Positions 1-5,755 of a DNA stretch of 5,755 bases are shown piece by piece. The notes under the pieces were generated by a model, which was given only the letters and a program-made list of their open reading frames with translations, did no database searches and was not told the origin of the DNA. The DNA lies in assembly GCA_002403855.1 (NCBI GenBank), contig DHIO01000012.1, positions 53,880 through 59,634 on the forward strand. Direction: 5' to 3'. Made by a program: the position numbers and the translations under genes. The DNA comes from Acidimicrobiia bacterium UBA4744. GTDB lineage: Bacteria; Actinomycetota; Acidimicrobiia; Spongiisociales; UBA4744. Position 1 is the stretch's first letter, and each line of letters begins with the position of its first letter.

Positions 1-74
1 TTTCAGGTTTCAGGTTTCAGGTCTCAGGTTTCGGTGGCAGGTTTCGGGTTTCGGGTTTCAAGTAGCAGGTTGAT
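1..74. repeat. Degenerate tandem array of a 7-bp unit, consensus GGTTTCA
   Basis: Reading from position 6 the sequence divides into about ten 7-base steps: GGTTTCA, GGTTTCA, GGTCTCA, GGTTTCG, a 6-base GTGGCA, GGTTTCG, GGTTTCG, GGTTTCA, AGTAGCA, GGTTGAT. The array starts at or before the window edge, so its full length is unknown. It lies in the non-coding stretch beyond the 3' end of the leftward mutase gene. There is no unique spacer between units, so it is not a CRISPR array. Its function is unknown; slippage-generated intergenic repeat is the plainest reading. Confidence 0.8.
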
Positions 75-143
75 GCTTTGGCCTTGTCCCGACTCGGTCG
101 TTCATCAGAATGTGACGGCCTGCACATCGGCAACGGCATCCTC

Positions 144-171
144 TGCAACCTGCAACCTGCAACCTGCAACC
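144..171. repeat. Four perfect tandem copies of the 7-bp unit TGCAACC
   Basis: TGCAACC occurs four times head to tail (144-150, 151-157, 158-164, 165-171) with no mismatch. On the other strand the unit reads GGTTGCA, one base different from the GGTTTCA unit of the array at 1-74, so the two arrays are inverted copies of nearly the same heptad. The array starts 7 bases beyond the stop codon of the mutase gene and would lie in its 3' untranslated RNA. Confidence 0.85.
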
Positions 172-178
172 CGTTGAA

Positions 179-1768
<1,590 letters not shown>

Positions 1769-1840
1769 GAGTATCCTGTTGGGTTCGAAGGGATGCTACC
1801 GGCAACTTTTCAGACTTCCCCTTCGTTAGGTAGACCGGAG
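1769..1840. promoter_or_regulatory. Divergent intergenic region between mutase and PBP genes
   Basis: These 72 bases separate two genes transcribed away from each other, so both 5' control regions should lie here or within the neighbouring gene starts. I find no pair of -35 and -10 boxes with correct spacing on either strand. A TATCCT at 1772-1777 on the plus strand could be a -10 for the PBP gene, but it has no -35 partner and overlaps the mutase ribosome binding site. The function is inferred from gene layout alone. Confidence 0.35.
1774..1777 (-). promoter_or_regulatory. Shine-Dalgarno AGGA for the mutase GTG start
   Basis: On the minus strand AGGA stands five bases before the GTG at 1768-1766. 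This spacing supports the GTG as the true start of the mutase gene, where no ATG is available. Confidence 0.6.
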
Positions 1841-4381
1841 ATGTCAAGAGCACCCATCCATGAACTCGAACGGCGCGACGTTCGCAGGCGTTGGTTTGTT
1901 GCTCTCGCCATACTGCTCAGCATCGCATTGCTGTCGTCCACGTGGATCGGACTCTTCGCCTATTTCGGAACCAACTCGGCCTACGGGGTGTTCACCGATC
2001 TCGAACGAAAGTACGTGCCCGAGGTCGACGATCTCCTGCTGGACCTTCCGAACCTTTCCCAGGTATCGCACATCTACACCCTCGACAACGTGCTCCTGGC
2101 GGAACTCCACGACGGCAAGAACAGCGAGCCCGTGCGGTACGAGGATCTACCCGACCTGGTGGTCAAGGCGGTACTGGCCGCCGAGGACGCCGAGTTCTTT
2201 GAACACGAGGGCGTCGACTTCGCCGCGATCGGCGGAGCGGCGATCGACAATCTGCGCGGGATCACCCGCGGCGGTTCGACGATCACTCAGCAGGTGGTCA
2301 AACAGAACTTCGTGGGCGACGAGATCACCCTGCAGCGCAAGATCCAGGAAGCCATGGTGGCTGTTGAGCTCGAACGACGCTACACCAAGGAACAGATCCT
2401 CGAGTTCTACATCAACTCTGTCTACTACGGGTGGAGCGCTTTTGGAGTCACGACGGCGGCCCGCGAGTACTTCGGCAAGGAGTTGGAAGAGCTGACGATT
2501 GCCGAGGCGGCCACTCTCTTCGTGCCGATCCGCAACCCATCCACCTATGACCCTCGTCGACAGCCCGAACGGGTCCTCGACCGGCGGAACGACGTGATCG
2601 ACACGATGGTCACCCACGAGATGATCACTCCGGCCCAGGGGGAACTGGCCAAGGAGGAGCCGTACGTCATCCAGCCGCCCCAGGAATTCCAGGGGCCCGC
2701 CGACCACGTGGTTGCAGAAGTACGCCGAGCGTTGCTCAACGACCCGGAATTCTCGTTCCTCGGGGCCACCAACGAGGAACGAAAGAAGGCCATATTCGGT
2801 TGCCCATCCGATGACGCGACCTGCGCGGGCGGCGGAGGTCTCAAAGTCTATGTGACCATCGATCTAGACCTGCAAGAGCAAGCCAACCAGATCCTGGCCT
2901 CCTGGTTGCCCATAGCCGACCCGAGCACCCTCGGCGAGGACCAGCTGGCGGCCTGCATCCAGCGGTACAACAATGCCCAGGTCCCGGTGCCGGAACCGAA
3001 CGACCTGCGTTGCTCGCCAACCGGGGCAATAGCCAGCGTCGACAACACGACGGGGGCTATCAAGGTGATGGCCTCAGGTCTGCCGTTCGACGTCGAGCAA
3101 TTCGATCTCGCCATCCAGGGCAAGCGGAACCCGGGGTCGTCTTTCAAGCCGTTTGGGCTGACCGCATACCTCGAATCGGGGGGATCGCTCAACTCTTTCT
3201 GGGATGGGCGCAGCCCCAAGGCAATCGACTGTCCCTCCTGCAACCCGGACCCGTGGGTCGTCCACAACGCCGGCGGTGGGGGAGGTGCGATGTCGCTCTT
3301 CTCGGGAACGCAGAACTCGGTCAACGTCGTATACGCACAGGTTTCCAAGGAAGTGGGACCGGAGCGGATCATCGACGTTGCCCACCGGATGGGTATCGAG
3401 TCGGACCTTCCCGCGGTCTATTCGCTCGTGCTGGGGGCAGGCGCCGTGAGCCCTCTCGAGATGGCCTCGGCCTACTCGAATTTTGCGACCAACGGCCTGC
3501 ACGCGGACTCCTATCTGATTGAGCGAATCGAGAACACAGCCGGTGAGCTGATCTACTCGCGAGATGTCCAGCAGATCCAGGTGGTCGATCCGGCCATCAT
3601 GGCGGCGGCTCGGGATCCGCTCACGCAGGTGGTAGCGGCCGGAACGGCGACCCGGGCCAGAATCGGCCGCCCCCAAGGCGGGAAGACCGGCACGCACCAG
3701 AACTTCAACGAGGCGTGGTTCGTCGGTTTCGTACCCGAGTACTCGACCGCGGTCTGGGTCGGCTACCCGGATTTCCAAGCACCGCTCCGCAACGTAACGA
3801 TCAACGGAGAGTTCTACGGGCGGGTTTACGGTGGAACGGTGCCGGCTCCAATCTGGGCCGAGTTCATGACCTACATGTTGGGGGACACTCCGGTGAGCGA
3901 CTTCCCCGAAGATCCGCCTGGCGTGGAGCAGTACTACGTGACACCGAGTACCACCGTGCCCCTGGTGGTGGGACTCATGAAGGAGGAAGCCGTCAAGGAC
4001 ATCTACGAAGCCCATCTGCGGCCCAACGTAGTCGAAGTGGATTCCGTCGAAGAGCAAGGCGTCGTGCTGAGCCAGGACCCCCTGGAGGGGTCGGGAGCCA
4101 GCCATGGTCAGGCTCTGACCATCGAAGTGTCGACCGGACAACCGCCGGGGGTTCCACTGATCAACCTCAGAAACGTCTCGGTCGATTATGCGGTCTCGAC
4201 CCTCGACGGCTTCGCGGAAGACGCCGGCCTGGCGCTCAACTTCGCCGTCGTGTTCTGGAACACCAGCGATCCCCGGAAAGCCGGAATCGTCGCCGCCACC
4301 GACCCTGCTCCCGGTGAGTTGGTCTCGAACGGGCAGACCGTCACCTTGTTCGTGGGGAGGCTGGTCGGCGGCGACGACTGA
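1841..4381 (+). CDS. Class A bifunctional penicillin-binding protein (PBP1/PonA type) with two C-terminal PASTA domains
   Basis: This 846-residue membrane-anchored enzyme polymerises lipid II (GT51 glycosyltransferase) and cross-links peptidoglycan (transpeptidase) outside the membrane. A short basic tail precedes one membrane helix (about 18-42). GT51 motifs follow: EDAEFFEHEG with catalytic Glu115, GGSTITQQ (144-151), RKIQEAM (166-172) and EFYINSVYYG from 188. The transpeptidase shows SSFK (catalytic Ser433, Lys436), SVN (493-495) and KTGT (615-618), so both active sites look intact. Two PASTA domains cover about 700-766 and 767-846, as in many actinobacterial PBPs. All six cysteines (321, 328, 372, 391, 464, 467) are extracytoplasmic. 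An ATG at 1793 would add 16 residues, but that stretch has only 6 of 16 codons ending in G or C (it includes CTA, TTA and AGA) and would leave 24 bp between divergent genes. I therefore prefer 1841, although its ribosome site (AGG at 1828-1830) is weak. Confidence 0.95.
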   Translation: MSRAPIHELERRDVRRRWFVALAILLSIALLSSTWIGLFAYFGTNSAYGVFTDLERKYVPEVDDLLLDLPNLSQVSHIYTLDNVLLAELHDGKNSEPVRYEDLPDLVVKAVLAAEDAEFFEHEGVDFAAIGGAAIDNLRGITRGGSTITQQVVKQNFVGDEITLQRKIQEAMVAVELERRYTKEQILEFYINSVYYGWSAFGVTTAAREYFGKELEELTIAEAATLFVPIRNPSTYDPRRQPERVLDRRNDVIDTMVTHEMITPAQGELAKEEPYVIQPPQEFQGPADHVVAEVRRALLNDPEFSFLGATNEERKKAIFGCPSDDATCAGGGGLKVYVTIDLDLQEQANQILASWLPIADPSTLGEDQLAACIQRYNNAQVPVPEPNDLRCSPTGAIASVDNTTGAIKVMASGLPFDVEQFDLAIQGKRNPGSSFKPFGLTAYLESGGSLNSFWDGRSPKAIDCPSCNPDPWVVHNAGGGGGAMSLFSGTQNSVNVVYAQVSKEVGPERIIDVAHRMGIESDLPAVYSLVLGAGAVSPLEMASAYSNFATNGLHADSYLIERIENTAGELIYSRDVQQIQVVDPAIMAAARDPLTQVVAAGTATRARIGRPQGGKTGTHQNFNEAWFVGFVPEYSTAVWVGYPDFQAPLRNVTINGEFYGRVYGGTVPAPIWAEFMTYMLGDTPVSDFPEDPPGVEQYYVTPSTTVPLVVGLMKEEAVKDIYEAHLRPNVVEVDSVEEQGVVLSQDPLEGSGASHGQALTIEVSTGQPPGVPLINLRNVSVDYAVSTLDGFAEDAGLALNFAVVFWNTSDPRKAGIVAATDPAPGELVSNGQTVTLFVGRLVGGDD

Positions 4382-4392
4382 TCGTTCCATTA

Positions 4393-4441
4393 CCGGTCGC
4401 CGGTTCCGGTTGCCAAGCCGGTTGACCGGAGACTTTCTTTT
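4393..4441 (+). terminator. Probable intrinsic terminator of the PBP gene, two stacked stems with T-rich tail
   Basis: CCGGTC at 4393-4398 is complementary to GACCGG at 4424-4429. Inside this, CCGGTT at 4406-4411 pairs with AAGCCGG bases at 4416-4421 (six pairs, one of them G-U) around a 4-base loop GCCA. The outer stem is followed at once by AGACTTTCTTTT (4430-4441), a T-rich tail interrupted by one C. It begins 11 bases after the PBP stop codon. The internal loop between the stems is asymmetric (7 and 2 bases), so this is a less than ideal terminator. Confidence 0.5.
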
Positions 4442-4460
4442 CGCGACCCGGTTGCAAGCC

Positions 4461-4494
4461 TATTGATTGTAGTTGATGTTATTTGATATCAAAA
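4461..4494 (+). promoter_or_regulatory. AT-rich putative promoter/operator with phased TTGAT repeats and a 12-bp palindrome
   Basis: In a GC-rich surrounding, 27 of these 34 bases are A or T. TTGAT occurs at 4463, 4473 and 4483, exactly 10 bp apart, so all three face the same side of the helix. The last copy is part of the perfect palindrome TTTGATATCAAA (4482-4493). A sigma70-like reading is -35 TTGATT (4463-4468), 16 bases, -10 GATATC (4485-4490). That would put the transcript start almost at the ATG at 4499 and imply a leaderless or near-leaderless mRNA. The promoter role is inferred; the repeat spacing and the palindrome are seen directly. The likely target is the small gene that follows. 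Confidence 0.4.
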
Positions 4495-4498
4495 GGCC

Positions 4499-4945
4499 AT
4501 GCGATCCGCAACACCCGGGGATGAACGCGACCTTCGTCCTCCCGTCGCGATCACCGCCGCACCCTCCCCGGGTGATGTGGGTCGCCGATCGGTATGGCGG
4601 CGATCCACCGTCGTTCCCCGCCTCCTCGAGGATGCGGGAGTCGGGTTCCCACCGCATCATCCCTTCGTGCGGCGGTTTTGGACCGCGGTGGTCGGGCCGG
4701 GGGCAGTTGCCGATCTCCTTCGTTTGATCGCTGCCGCCCGCGCCGAACGGCACCTCCCCCGCCCCGACACCCTCCCCACCCTGGCCGTCGCCCGGCTGGT
4801 CCTGTTGGACGGAGGAACAGTCTGGGTGCGCCCGTCGGTGCCCCCGCTGGGAGGCGCGGAGTTGCGGCGGATGGCGCCGGGCCTGAAGGCCGAGCACCAA
4901 GCCCAGGTAGGCAGGTATCTTGCCGGAGAGCCGGAAAACTCCTAG
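4499..4945 (+). CDS. Hypothetical protein, 148 residues, family not recognised
   Basis: I do not recognise this protein. It is predicted soluble, with no signal peptide, membrane helix or cysteine. The first 30 residues are rich in Pro, Arg and Ala and look disordered. From about residue 40 it looks like a folded, mainly helical domain (RLLEDAG, HPFVRRFWTAVVGPGAVADL, LLRLIAAARAE), then a likely beta hairpin (ARLVLLDGGTVWVRPSVPPL), then a final helix. A helix-helix-hairpin order like this could be winged-helix-like, but that is a guess. From about residue 70 onward nearly all codons end in G or C, which supports coding in this frame and strand. The N-terminal 25 codons are much less biased, so the start is uncertain; an in-frame GTG lies at 4577. 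The ATG has AAAAGG only two bases upstream. The next gene starts 40 bp downstream on the same strand, with no terminator seen between them. Confidence 0.6.
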   Translation: MRSATPGDERDLRPPVAITAAPSPGDVGRRSVWRRSTVVPRLLEDAGVGFPPHHPFVRRFWTAVVGPGAVADLLRLIAAARAERHLPRPDTLPTLAVARLVLLDGGTVWVRPSVPPLGGAELRRMAPGLKAEHQAQVGRYLAGEPENS

Positions 4946-4976
4946 CGCTGTACCCTGGCCCATCTCGACCGACGGT

Positions 4977-4980
4977 GAGG
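4977..4980 (+). promoter_or_regulatory. Shine-Dalgarno GAGG for the MoeB-like gene
   Basis: GAGG stands five bases before the ATG at 4986. It is the best-placed ribosome binding site in the window and fixes the start of the rhodanese-MoeB gene. Confidence 0.7.
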
Positions 4981-4985
4981 ATCCG

Positions 4986-5755
4986 ATGGAGATCGACTAC
5001 AAGCGGTGGATCGCCGGCATCAGAAGCGAGATCCGGGAGATCTCCGTTGTGGAACTGGCGGCGGCCACCGATACCAGGGTCGTCATCGACGTGCGCGAGC
5101 CGGAAGAATACGAACAGGGCTCGATCCCGGGATCTCTCCTCATGCCGCGCGGGCAGCTGGAGGGGATGATCGGCGAGAAGGTCCCGGATGCAGCCACCCC
5201 CATCGTGCTCTACTGCACCATAGGGGAGAGATCGGCCCTGGCCGCCCAATCGCTGAACCGTCTCGGCTACCTGGACGTCAGGTCGCTGGCGGAAGGTATC
5301 GAGGGGTGGAAAGGGGCCGGCCATGCCTTGGCGGTACCGGGTGTTCTGCCGGCCCACCAACGAGCCCGCTACAGCCGCCATGTGTCACTGCCCGAGGTCG
5401 GCGACGAGGGACAGCGGCGGCTGCTGGCCTCCCGGGTCCTCCTGATCGGAGCGGGCGGACTGGGATCGCCCGCCGCTCTCTATCTCGCCGCAGCCGGAGT
5501 CGGGACCCTCGGCATCGTCGATTTCGACACGGTCGATGCGACCAACCTGCAACGTCAGATCCTTCACAACACCGATCGGCTGGGACGCCCAAAGGTGAAT
5601 TCGGCGCGTCAGACGCTCAACGCCCTCAACCCCGACGTGCAGATCGTGACGGTCGGCGAGCTGTTGAACGCCGCCAACGTGCTGGACATCCTCGACGGCT
5701 ACGACGTGGTGGTCGACGGAGCCGACAATTTCCCCACTCGATATCTGGTGAATGA
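4986..5755 (+). CDS. moeB: Rhodanese-ThiF/MoeB fusion: sulfur-carrier-protein adenylyltransferase (3' end cut by window)
   Basis: The window holds 256 codons of an open frame that continues past its right edge. Residues about 15-110 form a rhodanese domain: VVIDVREPEEYEQGSIPGS (32-50) and the active-site loop CTIGERS with persulfide Cys77. From RYSRHVSLPEVG onward it is an E1-like ThiF/MoeB domain: GAGGLG (155-160) binds ATP, DFD (179-181) and NLQRQ (187-191) with arginine finger Arg190, GRPKV with Lys203, and DGADNFPTR with catalytic Asp247. Such enzymes adenylate the C-terminal glycine of MoaD- or ThiS-like carriers, and a rhodanese domain supplies sulfur to make the thiocarboxylate. The rhodanese is N-terminal here; in eukaryotic MOCS3 and mycobacterial MoeZ it is C-terminal. 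The zinc-binding CxxC pairs, if present, lie outside the window. Whether the partner serves molybdopterin, thiamine or cysteine synthesis cannot be told, so the symbol names the family. Confidence 0.92.
   Translation, partial: MEIDYKRWIAGIRSEIREISVVELAAATDTRVVIDVREPEEYEQGSIPGSLLMPRGQLEGMIGEKVPDAATPIVLYCTIGERSALAAQSLNRLGYLDVRSLAEGIEGWKGAGHALAVPGVLPAHQRARYSRHVSLPEVGDEGQRRLLASRVLLIGAGGLGSPAALYLAAAGVGTLGIVDFDTVDATNLQRQILHNTDRLGRPKVNSARQTLNALNPDVQIVTVGELLNAANVLDILDGYDVVVDGADNFPTRYLVN

Noticed and set aside
1..171. CRISPR array
   Set aside because: The repeats are 7 bp, head to tail, with no spacers.
1842..1847. Minus-strand TTGACA, a perfect -35 consensus, as promoter for the mutase gene
   Set aside because: No -10-like hexamer lies 15-19 bases further along the minus strand; the sequence there reads GAAGGG.
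3074..4390. A 438-codon open frame on the minus strand opposite the PBP gene
   Set aside because: It lies wholly antisense to a gene with clear PBP motifs. Long antisense frames are common in GC-biased codons, and its translation is Arg/His/Asp-rich with no recognisable motif.
4951..4956. TACCCT as a -10 box for the MoeB-like gene
   Set aside because: It fits a loose TAnnnT pattern, but the nearest -35-like TTGCCG is 25 bases away. Co-transcription with the preceding gene is equally likely.
4460..4963. A 167-codon minus-strand frame covering the small hypothetical gene
   Set aside because: Its translation has low-complexity Gly/Arg/Pro composition, it runs through the AT-rich regulatory patch, and third-base bias favours the plus-strand frame starting at 4499.
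4551..5381. A minus-strand frame of 276 codons
   Set aside because: It is antisense to the small gene and to the rhodanese domain, with Arg/Gly/Pro-rich translation and no motif.
5006..5755. A plus-strand open frame of 249 codons at the right edge
   Set aside because: It is out of frame with the rhodanese-MoeB gene starting at 4986, whose motifs are unambiguous; the translation is Arg-rich and meaningless.

Overview
The window is GC-rich with strongly GC-biased third codon positions, and it looks like chromosomal DNA of a high-GC actinobacterium-like organism, possibly an uncultured Acidimicrobiia-type lineage. That placement is an inference from three things: a split-type methylmalonyl-CoA mutase subunit, a class A penicillin-binding protein with C-terminal PASTA domains, and composition. 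No ribosomal or other phylogenetic marker is present, so it is tentative.

Layout from left to right. Positions 1-178 hold no gene. They carry two short arrays of 7-bp repeats in opposite orientation, just beyond the 3' end of the first gene. A leftward gene (1768-179) encodes the catalytic, B12-domain-less subunit of methylmalonyl-CoA mutase. A 72-bp divergent gap separates it from a rightward gene (1841-4381) for a bifunctional PBP1-type peptidoglycan synthase with one membrane anchor, GT51 and transpeptidase domains and two PASTA domains. After its stop comes a two-part hairpin with a T-rich tail, a likely terminator. Next is a very AT-rich patch with three TTGAT motifs exactly 10 bp apart, the last inside a 12-bp palindrome, which is a candidate promoter/operator. 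It leads into a small unrecognised protein gene (4499-4945). Forty bases later, with a good ribosome binding site, starts a rhodanese-ThiF/MoeB fusion gene (4986 onward) that runs off the right edge.

The genes do not form one pathway. The mutase belongs to propionyl-CoA/methylmalonyl-CoA metabolism and the PBP to cell-wall synthesis. The MoeB-like enzyme activates a sulfur-carrier protein for molybdenum cofactor or a related thiolation pathway. The unknown small gene and the MoeB-like gene may be co-transcribed. I see no clear defence, mobile or CRISPR system. The least explained parts are the phased TTGAT/palindrome site with the small unknown gene behind it, and the inverted heptad arrays.
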